A stretch of 64,000 bases of DNA, from assembly GCA_013426805.1 (NCBI GenBank), contig JACDZG010000003.1, positions 1 through 64,000 of the forward strand, read 5' to 3'. Below the pieces are notes generated by a model. That model did not search any database. It saw nothing but the letters and a program-made list of their open reading frames with translations, and was not told where the DNA came from. This document shows positions 46,065 to 54,661 of this stretch, one piece after another (position 1 is the first letter of the stretch; each line of letters begins with the position of its first letter). A program made the position numbers and the translations under genes. This DNA comes from Chromatiaceae bacterium (GTDB taxonomy: Bacteria > Pseudomonadota > Gammaproteobacteria > Chromatiales > Chromatiaceae).

Positions 46065-46744
46065 GGTGCCGACCGCGGGTCCGGGGTGCCGGCGGCCTGA
46101 ACCGCGCCGTCGGGAGGGAGTGACTCATCGTCGGCCCAGGTCACCCGCTTCCAAATGGCTTCCGGATCAAAACTTGACTGAATGGCCGGGATGAGCAGCA
46201 TCAACACACCCACCGCATACATTCCGATATCCGGCTCCACGACGGCCAGTTCAGCAATCTTAATGAGTGCGACCAGAATACCCAACATCATCACCTCGAC
46301 CATCGACCAGGGCTGCATGGCCTCGGCCCAGCGCAGCAGTTCCCCGACCCACCGCGGCGCGGGCGGCCGCCGGGCGGCGAGCAGGACCGCCAGCGTACAC
46401 AGGAGATAGGCCGCCGGAGCGAACACGGCGCAGAACGCCACGACGACGGCGGTCAACTCCTGGCCCTGGTGCCACATCTCCCAGGCGCCGCCGACAATGG
46501 TGGTGCTGGCCTGCTGCCCCACCACCGAGAGCCCCATCAGCGGGGCCGTGTTGGCCAGGATCAGCACCAGCAACGCGGCGATGCTGAGCGCCAGTGGGCG
46601 TTCGATCGAGTCCGCCGTCTGCGTCACCAGCGTCCGACCGCAGCGCGCGCAGCTTGCCTTGACGCCGGGCGGGAGTTCCGGCACAACCTGCAGCAGATCG
46701 CAATCCGGGCAGGCAAGGGTCTCGGCGTGCCCCGCGCCGGTCAT
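46061..46744 (-). CDS. pqiA: PqiA, first half as a separate protein
   Basis: A 227-residue membrane protein with CxxC pairs LACPDCD and ASCARCG followed by four helices (ALSIAALLVLILANTAPLMG and others), matching the N-terminal half of PqiA. I chose the ATG at 46744; the frame continues upstream through the hairpin at 46781 but is not coding-like there. It is the first gene of a four-gene pqi operon. The split is a natural variant: both halves have proper starts and keep all Cys pairs. Confidence 0.88.
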   Translation of the reverse strand: MTGAGHAETLACPDCDLLQVVPELPPGVKASCARCGRTLVTQTADSIERPLALSIAALLVLILANTAPLMGLSVVGQQASTTIVGGAWEMWHQGQELTAVVVAFCAVFAPAAYLLCTLAVLLAARRPPAPRWVGELLRWAEAMQPWSMVEVMMLGILVALIKIAELAVVEPDIGMYAVGVLMLLIPAIQSSFDPEAIWKRVTWADDESLPPDGAVQAAGTPDPRSAP

Positions 46745-46780
46745 GATCGCCGTTCCGGCCAAAGTGGGCACTCGGAATGA

Positions 46781-46846
46781 TCCACAGATGTCACAGATGT
46801 CCACAGATGAAGAAGAACATCTGTGGACATCTGTGACATCTGTGGA
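46781..46846. repeat. Perfect hairpin built from CACAGATGT repeats
   Basis: Twenty-nine-base arms, perfectly complementary, with an 8-base loop AAGAAGAA. Each arm is itself made of three CACAGATG units. It lies just upstream of the pqi operon start (46744), so it would fold in the 5' leader if transcription starts further up. The rest of the gap to 47027 shows no gene. Confidence 0.93.
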
Positions 46847-47027
46847 CCAGATCTTCTCCACAGGGCCTCGGCGGAAGGTCTGGCCGGAACAATGATCCAG
46901 GCCCCCGTCGACTCCGACCCATCGTCGAAAAAAGAGCGCTCCATAGGCACGCGACCGCCGGTGCCTGGCGTCGATGTGCCGAATGGCGATGACGCGGTGC
47001 GAATGACGACGGCCATGGGTGCACACC

Positions 47028-47885
47028 TTACCAGCGAAATGTGACACCAAGTGCCGGACCGGTGAAGCGGAGGTTGGCATCCTGCTCGTCGAAGTCATAG
47101 GAGAGCGAGCGCAGCGCAAGTGTCGCATCGCCCCAGTCGAACCGGTACCCGACCCCCACCAGGGCCTGCCAGGTCCAGCTTGACGAGCCGGTTCCCACAT
47201 CCAGGTAAAAGGGCATGAACCAGCGCGGATCGCCGAACAGAATCTCACCCTTGGCCCCCACGAGGCCAACCCAGTCCTCCCGGTTCTCGGAGACCTTGCC
47301 GGTCCGGTCGAGCAGACCGTAGCTGCCCGCGAGCTGCCACTTGAACTCGGTATCCAGACCGAGGTAACGGAACCCCGCAAGCAGATCGACATTGCCCCAG
47401 GCGCCATGAGCCACCGTGTAACCACCGCCCAGGGTCCAGACTGTTCCGCTCAAACTGGTCGCGGCCTGGTGGGCCAGATTAGTCAGGGACTCGCCACGGA
47501 AGCCGCGCACCGTGCGGATGCTGGAGTCCTGATTGCCCAGGTCCAGGTAAATGATATCCGTATAGACCGACCACAGACCCTTACGCGCCTCGCCGCTCAC
47601 CATCAGAGCGAATTGCAGGTTGGAGAGATAATCGTTGGGTCCGATCTCGGTGCTCAGTTGGGTGGCCCCGGATTGCAGCAGGGCCGCCGCGCGGGGCCGC
47701 AGATCATAGTCCAGATCGGCGTTGATATTCGGCAACCACAAATAGGGAGTGACGCTGAAGCGCCAATTGCCATCGAAGGGGTCGACTGCCGCCGCGGCGG
47801 GAATTGTGACCAAGGATCCGGCGAGCAAGACAGCAGCCTGAACCAGTGTCGCGGGTGGGTGTTGCGGTTGCTTCATGTGTCTCAT
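47028..47885 (-). CDS. Outer-membrane beta-barrel protein
   Basis: A protein of about 285 residues with a signal peptide (LVQAAVLLAGSLVTIPAAAA) and alternating beta strands throughout (WRFSVTPYLWLPNINADLDY, WSVYTDIIYLDLG, FRYLGLDTEFKW), ending in Trp (LGVTFRW) as outer-membrane barrels do. It resembles uncharacterised barrel proteins whose mature start reads W-x-F-x-x-x-P-Y-L-W. The substrate is unknown. ATGs at 47885 and 47876 are both possible starts. Confidence 0.8.
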   Translation of the reverse strand: MRHMKQPQHPPATLVQAAVLLAGSLVTIPAAAAVDPFDGNWRFSVTPYLWLPNINADLDYDLRPRAAALLQSGATQLSTEIGPNDYLSNLQFALMVSGEARKGLWSVYTDIIYLDLGNQDSSIRTVRGFRGESLTNLAHQAATSLSGTVWTLGGGYTVAHGAWGNVDLLAGFRYLGLDTEFKWQLAGSYGLLDRTGKVSENREDWVGLVGAKGEILFGDPRWFMPFYLDVGTGSSSWTWQALVGVGYRFDWGDATLALRSLSYDFDEQDANLRFTGPALGVTFRW

Positions 47886-47962
47886 GCGAATCTCGTGCTG
47901 GAAACCGGCGCACATTCGCCGCAGTACGCTGCGCCCTACGCGACCATCGGCTCGGATGTCGA

Positions 47963-48010
47963 TGCGACTTCAGTCGCACCGATTCGGACGCAGGTGCGAC
48001 TGAAGTCGCA
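47963..48010. repeat. Nested palindrome (TGCGACTTCAGTCGCACC)
   Basis: Eighteen-base arms with a 12-base loop; each arm also contains the smaller palindrome GCGACT-TC-AGTCGC. Located between the barrel gene start and the Ala-rich protein gene. Confidence 0.92.
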
Positions 48011-48151
48011 CCTACACTGGCCGGTATCCAAAACCGCACCGCTGCGCAGCGATGCGGCTCATTCGTTATCGCCGTTCAGCGCTTGACGTCATCTGGTCGA
48101 CCGAAATGATGATCGACGCCAGGGGTTGCGCGTCAGCGGCAGCGCGGCCGC

Positions 48152-48493
48152 TTACTTCTTGAGATCCTCGGCCGCTTTCTGCGCCGCCTCGGCTTTGCCT
48201 TCCATCCCGCCGGCGACCGCGGCGGCATCGACCGCCTCTTCGGTCTTGATCTTGGCGGCGCGCTCGTTGGCCGCGGTCGGATCGGCTTTGGCCTTGGCCT
48301 TGGCCGCGGCGGCGTCCTGGGCCGCCTTGTCGGCTTGCCCCTGCAGCTTATCGGCCTCCTTTTGCTCCGCGGCGGCGCCGGTCATCACCGCATCCGCGGC
48401 CGCCTTTTGCGCCGCGGATTCGGCGGCGGCAGCGCCCGCCAGGGTGAGTACGAGGGCAGCGGTCGCGGTCACGATCAGGTGCTTCGATTTCAT
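48152..48493 (-). CDS. Ala/Lys-rich exported helical protein
   Basis: A 113-residue product with a signal peptide (HLIVTATAALVLTLAGAAAA). The mature part is almost entirely Ala, Lys, Glu, Asp and Gln with heptad-like spacing (EQKEADKLQGQADKAAQDAAAAK). It is probably a periplasmic coiled coil; the composition recalls Lpp-like or histone-like tails, but no family is recognised. Low complexity makes database matches unreliable. Confidence 0.65.
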   Translation of the reverse strand: MKSKHLIVTATAALVLTLAGAAAAESAAQKAAADAVMTGAAAEQKEADKLQGQADKAAQDAAAAKAKAKADPTAANERAAKIKTEEAVDAAAVAGGMEGKAEAAQKAAEDLKK

Positions 48494-48702
48494 GTGGGTA
48501 TTCTACCAGTCAGTGGATGGTTGAAATCTACCGCGGTTGCGGTACGAGGATTCTATCCGGCGCTGTAGCTGACCGTCCTGGTCGCAGTAGCGCCGGTCGG
48601 CAGGTGGTCGACGAACTCCCTTCGCTGACCCGAATCTTACAGCAGCCCCACGGCCTGCGCTACCGGGCCATGACCGGCGCGGTGACGGCTCGCCCCTTGA
48701 CA

Positions 48703-49020
48703 TCACTTGGGAAACATCAATTGCATGTGAGCGCGAATTTGCCAGTCGGGACCGTCGTCGGGCGTCACCACGTTGTAGCAGGCCGACAACTGCGTATTCA
48801 CGGGCAGCTTGCCCAAGTGGAAGAGAGAAATGCTGTCAATACCGTATCGCCGATGCCCGTGGTACTTTCGACGCGCGGAGCAAGGTCCGGCATCGAAAGC
48901 ACCGCTTTCCTATGACGGCCGCTGGGGGCCCGATCAGCGGCGTCTTGACCGGCTTCGCGATGGCGTACGCGGCCCCCATTTCGTAGAGCTTCAGCCGACC
49001 CAGCTCGGAACTGCCGAACC
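48703..49020 (-). pseudogene. Remnant of an outer-membrane porin-like transporter gene
   Basis: Pieces in two frames. The first contains LYEMGAAYAIAKP and MPDLAPRVESTTGIGDTVLTAFLSS. The second, from 48816, reads LGKLPVNTQLSACYNVVTPD and ends QLMFPK at 48703. GIGDT-x-x-TAF and the C-terminal KLPVN ... YNVVxPDDG ... FPK are hallmarks of a family of barrel proteins often annotated simply as transporter (phenol MetA degradation type). The middle of the barrel is missing and a frameshift joins the ends. Confidence 0.6.
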
Positions 49021-49530
49021 GATTGGCGTGCCAGGCATTCCCCTGGCTGTCGAACATGCGCTTGCCGCCGCCGGTGAGCTTCAGCGGCAGGACCCAAGCG
49101 CTGGGCGCGAATGTCAGATAGGGCATGAAGGGCGTGGCCCGCAGCTTCTTACCCTTGGGTACCGGGTAGAAGGCATCCAGCAGCGCGAAGACCTTGTCCG
49201 CCTGGTGCGCGGGGTTGCGGGCGATGGCCTCGGCGACCGCCAGGGTGTCGGCCGGCACCGCGCCGGTCGGCAAGGCGGCGACGGCGAACAGCTCGGTACA
49301 GGCGTCCGCGGTGACCAGGGTGATGCAGCCGGCGAGCAGGCTGCCGAGCGTCGCGAAGTTCGCCATGGTCGGCGTCTGTGAGCTGTTCAGCGCGTCCTGG
49401 ATGGCCGCGCCGTAGCCACCGGTAGCCAGGTCGACGAAGTTCGGGACATGGCCGGCGGCGATCGTCAGCTGCAACGCCTCGCCCTTGATCGCGGTGCCCT
49501 CGATGAGATGGATGGATCGACCATGTCGGT
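49021..49530 (-). pseudogene. Coding fragment of a larger unidentified exported protein
   Basis: This open stretch has strong coding character (GAAIQDALNSSQTPTMANF, VFALLDAFYPVPKGKK, TPFMPYLTFAPSAWVLPLK). It has no proper start, and it runs without a stop into the porin remnant. It looks like an internal piece of a much longer secreted protein that was joined to its neighbours by deletion. Function not recognised. Confidence 0.5.
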
Positions 49531-49593
49531 CACCTCGGATGAGTCGGCGTTCGTTCAACAGGCGCTTGTCCGGCGCACACTCACTGGGCCCCG

Positions 49594-50056
49594 GCATTCG
49601 CGCCCGCGACCGCCTCCATCACCCGGTCCAGGTTGAAGCTGCCGGGCTTCTGGCGCGGCGGGAACTCGCGGAAACTCGGTAGCCACTCTGCTTGGCCTGC
49701 GCCATGAAGGCGAGCGTCCGGTCCGTCACCTCCTGATCGATGGTCTCCATGCGCTTCCTGGTCAGCGGTCCCGTGTCCTCGACCGTGCCGCCCGCGGTGG
49801 CATGGATGACGCCGCGCGGACCGAAGCGCTTCTTGAACTCCGGGTCTTGCGGATAGCCCGGGTTTTCCGGCTCCTCCTCCGCATTCAGGTGATACAGATT
49901 GCCGTAGAACTCGTCCATCCCGTGCTGGGTGGGGAGCATGTCAGCGCGGTCACCGAGGTGATTCTTGCCGAAATGACCGGTCATGTAGCCCTGCGCCTTG
50001 AGCAAGGTCGCGATGGTCGGAGGGTGTTGCGGATTGTCCGGCGGGCTGCGAAAGGC
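49594..50056 (-). pseudogene. Internally deleted arylsulfatase gene
   Basis: The 5' piece reads PPTIATLLKAQGYMTGHFGK, NHLGD and HGMDEFYGNLYHLNAEEE, then PRGV and RKRMETIDQEV: the middle of a type I sulfatase. After about 49690 the frame shifts and the true C-terminus of the family appears (REFPPRQKPGSFNLDRVME). Missing are the N-terminus with the formylglycine Cys site and the central part with the metal-binding His/Lys. It is a clear relative of the intact sulfatase at 52571, which shares GKNHLGD and YLYHL. Confidence 0.8.
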
Positions 50057-50093
50057 GGCAGGCCGCTAGGATAGAGGCGGTCAGACCCTGGGA

Positions 50094-50113
50094 CTATTGC
50101 ACTTTAGTACAAT
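50094..50113. promoter_or_regulatory. Operator-like dyad, copy 1
   Basis: CTATTGCACTTTAGTACAAT contains ATTG-n-ACT-TT-AGT-n-CAAT, an imperfect inverted repeat. It differs at one base from the copy at 54585. It sits about 40 bases upstream of the deleted sulfatase gene on the minus strand. A role as a regulator binding site is inferred from the repetition and position. Confidence 0.5.
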
Positions 50114-50275
50114 GCGACGGAGACAATGGGGGGGAGCAACGGTGGCTTGCGCTGTGCGGGTGCAGCAGGGCAGGCTGCGGGGCAGCAATTCCAAATTTGG
50201 GCGGCACCGCGCGACCGCTGGTGGATGCGGCGCGCGCGACCGCCGTGCCGAGTCCCTGACACCGAGCGGCGCGCC

Positions 50276-51340
50276 TTATCCACCCAACGGAGCCGGTTTC
50301 GTAGGATGCTGTTGGCTCCCGGAAGGCTGATCTTCCACCGGCTTCATCGGGCTGCTGATGCCCGTGTTGATGACTTCGGTAAAGGTCGGATGAACCTGAA
50401 GTTTAACGATCGACGCCGGGTCTGTGGGTAGGGTCAGTTGCTTGCTGACCCTCGCCACTTCGGCGGCGGTCAAGGGCGTTGGCGACTGCACGGTCGCATG
50501 GATGACCGGGGTTCCGGAGGCCCGCGAGACATGCAAAGTCGCGAGATGAACCCCGGGAAACTCCTGCAGCACCGCAACGAGCCGGTCGCGGATACCGCTT
50601 TGCAACAGCGAATTGCGCACCGCATGATGCGTCTGCACCACCAGGGTCACCATGAGTATGGCGAGGATAAACAGGCTCACGCCCTGCCGCAGCAGCACCC
50701 GAACATTGGAGGGGTGGTCGAGTCGCAGCACCCGATGGTAGCCGGTCATCCAGAGCACCACCGATGCCGCGACCTGAATGGCGACCATGTTGGCAAAGGC
50801 GAGCATGAATCCGCCCAGCGCCAGGTCCGTCTCCCCGCGGGCCAGGAAAATGCCGCAGGTACACAGGGGCGGGACCAGGGCAGTCGCAATCGCCACCCCG
50901 ACGACCGCCGCGCTGAGATTGGGGGCGATGGTCGCATAGGCTCCGGCGGCACCGCCGGCCAGGGCGATCATGAGGGCGGGAAGATTGACGTCCGTACGCG
51001 ACATCAGTTCCTGCCCGGCGGTGACGTCACGATGAAACCAGCCGATCACGACGGCAATGCCGAGCACCAGCAGGACGCCGCCCAGTTCACTGAACGCGGC
51101 CCGGCGCAACAGGGGATTGTCACCATCCACCAACGCCAACCCCACGCCCATAATCGGCCCCAACAGCATGGCGACGAGCATGGCGCCAATGACCCCTGAG
51201 CTGTTGTCCGACAACAGGCCATAGCAGGCGATGACCGCCGCCAGTGCGTTCATCAGTACATAGCTCTTATCGAACGTGGCCCCGGCCTCGATGGCGGAAC
51301 GCACACTCATCTTGAGAGCGTTCAAAGCTTGGTCAGTCAT
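50276..51340 (-). CDS. DUF389 family membrane protein
   Basis: A 354-residue protein. The first 240 residues hold about six membrane helices with the DUF389 hallmarks NSSGVIGAMLVAMLLGPIMG, GAAGAYATIAPNLSAAVVGVAIATALVPPLCTCG-type segments. A soluble C-terminal tail of about 100 residues follows (VHLATLHVSRASGTPVIHATV). Families of this kind are found in bacteria and archaea and are thought to be transporters, but the substrate is unknown. The gene follows the HAD and sulfatase genes on the same strand, 124 bases downstream, and may belong with them. Confidence 0.88.
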   Translation of the reverse strand: MTDQALNALKMSVRSAIEAGATFDKSYVLMNALAAVIACYGLLSDNSSGVIGAMLVAMLLGPIMGVGLALVDGDNPLLRRAAFSELGGVLLVLGIAVVIGWFHRDVTAGQELMSRTDVNLPALMIALAGGAAGAYATIAPNLSAAVVGVAIATALVPPLCTCGIFLARGETDLALGGFMLAFANMVAIQVAASVVLWMTGYHRVLRLDHPSNVRVLLRQGVSLFILAILMVTLVVQTHHAVRNSLLQSGIRDRLVAVLQEFPGVHLATLHVSRASGTPVIHATVQSPTPLTAAEVARVSKQLTLPTDPASIVKLQVHPTFTEVINTGISSPMKPVEDQPSGSQQHPTKPAPLGG

Positions 51341-51464
51341 TTACAGCATGAATTCCTGGATGTCGCACAGCGGCACGGTCGCGTGCCTAAGAATATCGAG
51401 TGAAGGTCGCTGCTTGGCATCGCTCCAGTGGTCGATGAGATTACAAACAGGTTGGCCGCGGTCG

Positions 51465-52490
51465 TTACTCAAACGCGAAGATCCGCTTCCAGTCGTTCTT
51501 CATACTGATCACGCTCCAGCCGCTTTTCTGCGCCTCGTCGTACAGGGCCTGGGGAAAGGCGCCCACCTTGGTGTCCGGCAGCCCGTGCGCCGGACCATAG
51601 GCATATTCGCGCTCCGCGTCGTCGTGCAGCACGAGCATCGCCAGCCGGGCGCCGTCACCCGCCTTGGTGTATTCCAGCATCTGACGGTCACCGGTGGAAT
51701 TACCGAAGGCGGCATGCGGCCGCCGGCCGATCATGAGATGAATGCCCTCGGGCTTGCCGGCATTATTGTCGTTGAGCAGCAGCTTGGGCTCCTTGATCAG
51801 GAAGGGCGTGCCGTCCTGGTCGTATTCGTACTTGGTCACGCCGGCGGTGCCGACCACCTGCTCCGGCGGGATTCCGTAGACCGTATTGGAATAGACGCGC
51901 ACGAAGTCCTGGCCGCCGCCCGTGACGATGAAGGTCTTGTAGCCGTTGTCACGCAGATAATGCAGAACCTCCTGCATCGGCTGGTAGGTCAGATCGGTAA
52001 AGGGCCGGTGCCAGCGCGGGTCGCGGGCCTTGGCGATCCACGCCTTGACCTCGGCCTGGAACGCGTCGGTCGACATGCCGGTGAGGGTGGCAGCAAGAAT
52101 CTCTTCCAGTTCCTTCATCGGGAGCCTGGCGATGGCCTCGCGGTCGCCCGACAGGACCGTCTTGAACGGCTCAACATTCTTCAAGTGGGGCTTCTTCTCC
52201 ACCAATTTGGGAACCTGGTCCAGGCAGTACATGACCTGGCTGTAGATCGGGTGCGAGACCCAGAGTGTCCCGTCCTGGTCGAAGGTGGCGATACGCTCGG
52301 CGGGCGGCACGAACTTCGCACTCGTCTGGTCGGTGGTCTCATTCACGAAGGCGACAATCGCCTGCTTGGCGGGACCGTCGTTCCAGGATGGCAGCGGGTC
52401 GGTGGCCGCTTGGGCGCGGGCGCCGCAGATGAGCAGGGCGCCCAATGCCAGGAGGCGCGTGACAGCGGCAAGAGTGGGCATGGGTTTCAT
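51465..52490 (-). CDS. Exported HAD-superfamily phosphatase-like protein
   Basis: A 341-residue protein with a signal peptide (LLALGALLICGARAQA) and the HAD motif I ATFDQDGTLW (nucleophile Asp71, general acid Asp73). Motif II lies in KTFIVTGGGQDF, and motif III/IV around GRRPHAAFGNSTGDRQML, where GNSTGD replaces the usual GDSxxD. All steps of phosphoester hydrolysis through an aspartyl-phosphate seem possible. Exported HAD proteins of this type commonly sit beside arylsulfatase genes, as here (80 bases after the sulfatase). Confidence 0.85.
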   Translation of the reverse strand: MKPMPTLAAVTRLLALGALLICGARAQAATDPLPSWNDGPAKQAIVAFVNETTDQTSAKFVPPAERIATFDQDGTLWVSHPIYSQVMYCLDQVPKLVEKKPHLKNVEPFKTVLSGDREAIARLPMKELEEILAATLTGMSTDAFQAEVKAWIAKARDPRWHRPFTDLTYQPMQEVLHYLRDNGYKTFIVTGGGQDFVRVYSNTVYGIPPEQVVGTAGVTKYEYDQDGTPFLIKEPKLLLNDNNAGKPEGIHLMIGRRPHAAFGNSTGDRQMLEYTKAGDGARLAMLVLHDDAEREYAYGPAHGLPDTKVGAFPQALYDEAQKSGWSVISMKNDWKRIFAFE

Positions 52491-52570
52491 CGGTGGTATC
52501 TCGGTTATCGGTTGCAGCGGGCGACCTGTTCGGGCCGCCCACCCCCTGAGGTGTCAGGCACTTCCTGCGA

Positions 52571-54319
52571 TTATTCCCCCGCGTGGCTGATGTGCTTCGC
52601 CTCCTTCATCGCCGCGATCACCTGATCCAGGTTGTAGCTCGCCGGGGTCTGCAGCGGCGGAAACGCCCGGAAGGTCTCCAGTTCCTTCAGCCACATCAAT
52701 TGCCCAATGGGTAGCAGGTTCCAGTCGTAGATATAGGCCGTGCTCGGTGCCGCGAGGGCGCCGCCATAACCCAATAGGGTCTTCTGATCCTCCGCGACCG
52801 CCTGCTCGAAGGGATCGCGCTTGATGTTGTTGACCTGGGTCCAGTGATAGGTCACAACCCCAGTAAGGCCGCCGGTCGCCGACGAGGGCGCCATCGTGTA
52901 ATAGAATTTCCAGTTCTTGTAGCGCACGGCTGACGGATGCACGCCGGTATAATAGAAGAAATAGTCGCGTGCCGAGTCGCCTTTGCCTTCCAGGTAATCG
53001 CGCTGGTCGACGCCGTCGAGCGTCGTCTTGACGAGACCGGGGTACTTGCCGGCCTCGATCTCCTTCTTCAGCGCGTCACCCTTGGGGCCGCCGGCGATAT
53101 CGACCAGGGTGGGCAGCCAGTCGAGTGCGGAGAAGATCTGATCGTCGACCGTGCCGGGCTTGATGTGTCCGGGCCAACGCACGACCAGCGGGGCGCGCAT
53201 TCCGCCTTCCCAGGTCGTGAGCTTACCGCCCCGGAAGGGTGTGACGCCGCCGTCCGGATAGGTGATGGCCTCGGCGCCGTTGTCGGTGGTGAAGACGACG
53301 ATGGTGTTATCGATCTCGCCCATGTCCTCCAGCTTCTTCAAGACATAGCCGATATTGTCGTCGAGTTGCTTCATGCCGACTTCGTTGATGCCCCAGTCCT
53401 TGCCGCCCTGCTCGCCCAACATGGCCTCGTACTTCGGCGAGAGCATGGTCGTGATGTGCATGCGCGCCGGGTTGTACCAGACGAAGAAGGGTTTGCCGGT
53501 CTTCTTCGGGTCGTTGCGGTCCAGGTACTCGATCACCTTGGCCGAGATCTCCTCGTCTACGGTCTTGGAGCGCTCCAGCGTCAGGGGTCCTTCGTCCTTG
53601 CAGGTCTGGTTCTTTTCCGTACCGTCGGACGACTTGCAGGCAATAACGGGCCGCGGCGGGGTCATGCAGAGCGTGGTCCGCGGATCGACCGCGCCGGGTG
53701 GATCCGAAAGTCCCGGAACCGGGCTGTTCTTACAAGGCGGGACCACGGTCTGTTCGGTCGGGGATCTGTTGATGTCCGGGAAGCTCACACCCTGCATCGC
53801 GTCCAGATGATAGAGGTAGCCCCAGAACTCCTGGAAGCCGTGCGCCGTCGGCAGGGAAGCCGTCTTGTCGCCCAGGTGATTCTTGCCGAACTCGCCGGTG
53901 TTGTAGCCGAGGTCGTGCAGGAACTTGGCGAGTGCGGGGGTGCCGGGCAGCAACGAACTGGTGGCACCCGGCAACTGGGGCATGGTCATGCCCGCGCGCA
54001 GCGGGTGCATGCCGGTGAAGAAGGCCGTGCGCCCGGCGGTACAGCTCTGCTCGGCGTAGTAGGTCTGGAAGAGCGCGCCTTCCCGCCCGATACGGTCGAT
54101 GTTGGGCGTCTCTCCGACCATCAGCCCGCGGTGATAGGCGCCGACGTTCATGATGCCGATGTCGTCGCCCATGATGAAGAGGATGTTGGGCTTGTCGCCA
54201 GTGGCAGCAGCAGCCGCCGCGACGTTGCCGGTGATCGAGCCGGCAAGGGCCAGGACCGAACAGGCAACTTTCAGTCCCCTGAGAATGGGTGCATTCGGCT
54301 GGTTGGTTCGCTGGGTCAT
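52571..54319 (-). CDS. Exported arylsulfatase
   Basis: A 582-residue type I sulfatase. After a signal peptide (VACSVLALAGSITGNVAA) come the metal-binding pair in IMGDDIG (Asp52/Asp53) and QSCTAGRTAF. In this motif Cys93 would be converted to formylglycine; C-T-A-G-R is a known variant of C-x-P-x-R. FGKNHLGD, TTDNGAE and GGKLTTWEGGMRAPLVV follow in family order. It would cleave sulfate esters in the periplasm. The ATG at 54319 follows AGCGGAA; the frame upstream is not coding-like. Two Cys-rich insertions (about 195-250) are unusual and may form disulfides. An operator-like dyad lies upstream at 54585. Confidence 0.92.
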   Translation of the reverse strand: MTQRTNQPNAPILRGLKVACSVLALAGSITGNVAAAAAATGDKPNILFIMGDDIGIMNVGAYHRGLMVGETPNIDRIGREGALFQTYYAEQSCTAGRTAFFTGMHPLRAGMTMPQLPGATSSLLPGTPALAKFLHDLGYNTGEFGKNHLGDKTASLPTAHGFQEFWGYLYHLDAMQGVSFPDINRSPTEQTVVPPCKNSPVPGLSDPPGAVDPRTTLCMTPPRPVIACKSSDGTEKNQTCKDEGPLTLERSKTVDEEISAKVIEYLDRNDPKKTGKPFFVWYNPARMHITTMLSPKYEAMLGEQGGKDWGINEVGMKQLDDNIGYVLKKLEDMGEIDNTIVVFTTDNGAEAITYPDGGVTPFRGGKLTTWEGGMRAPLVVRWPGHIKPGTVDDQIFSALDWLPTLVDIAGGPKGDALKKEIEAGKYPGLVKTTLDGVDQRDYLEGKGDSARDYFFYYTGVHPSAVRYKNWKFYYTMAPSSATGGLTGVVTYHWTQVNNIKRDPFEQAVAEDQKTLLGYGGALAAPSTAYIYDWNLLPIGQLMWLKELETFRAFPPLQTPASYNLDQVIAAMKEAKHISHAGE

Positions 54320-54584
54320 TTCCGCTTTCTCCGAAAAGTCTTGGGGGTCTGTGGAAAGTGGTCGTACGGCCCGGTATCGGCGACCGATAGGGCCAGGGAT
54401 AGACAAGTCACTCTAAGCCCCTGATCAAGGGTTGGTTAGCTGGTTGCGTGCTCTCAGGTTTCACGGGCAACATCTCCCTATCGGACGTCAGGCAGCGGTG
54501 AGGCAAACACTTGCCAATTAACGGCGTGGCTTGAAATGCCGACAAGCGCCAAGCGGACAGCATAGAAACGGCCAGGCATCAAGG

Positions 54585-54604
54585 CTATTGCACTTTAGTT
54601 CAAT
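54585..54604. promoter_or_regulatory. Operator-like dyad, copy 2
   Basis: CTATTGCACTTTAGTTCAAT, identical to the copy at 50094 except one base. It lies between the response regulator gene and the sulfatase gene on the minus strand, 266 bases before the sulfatase start. The rest of 54320-54661 holds no gene. Confidence 0.5.
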
Positions 54605-54661
54605 CCACGCGGGGTACATCCGGTGGGTCGGAGGCCGACACCTGGATTGACTGTCCACGCG

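Noticed and set aside
46781..46846. Rho-independent terminator
   Set aside because: The hairpin is upstream, not downstream, of the pqi genes and has no T run on either side.
47928..48100. Possible small RNA from the nested palindrome region
   Set aside because: Symmetry alone does not show transcription; no promoter or terminator pattern was recognised.
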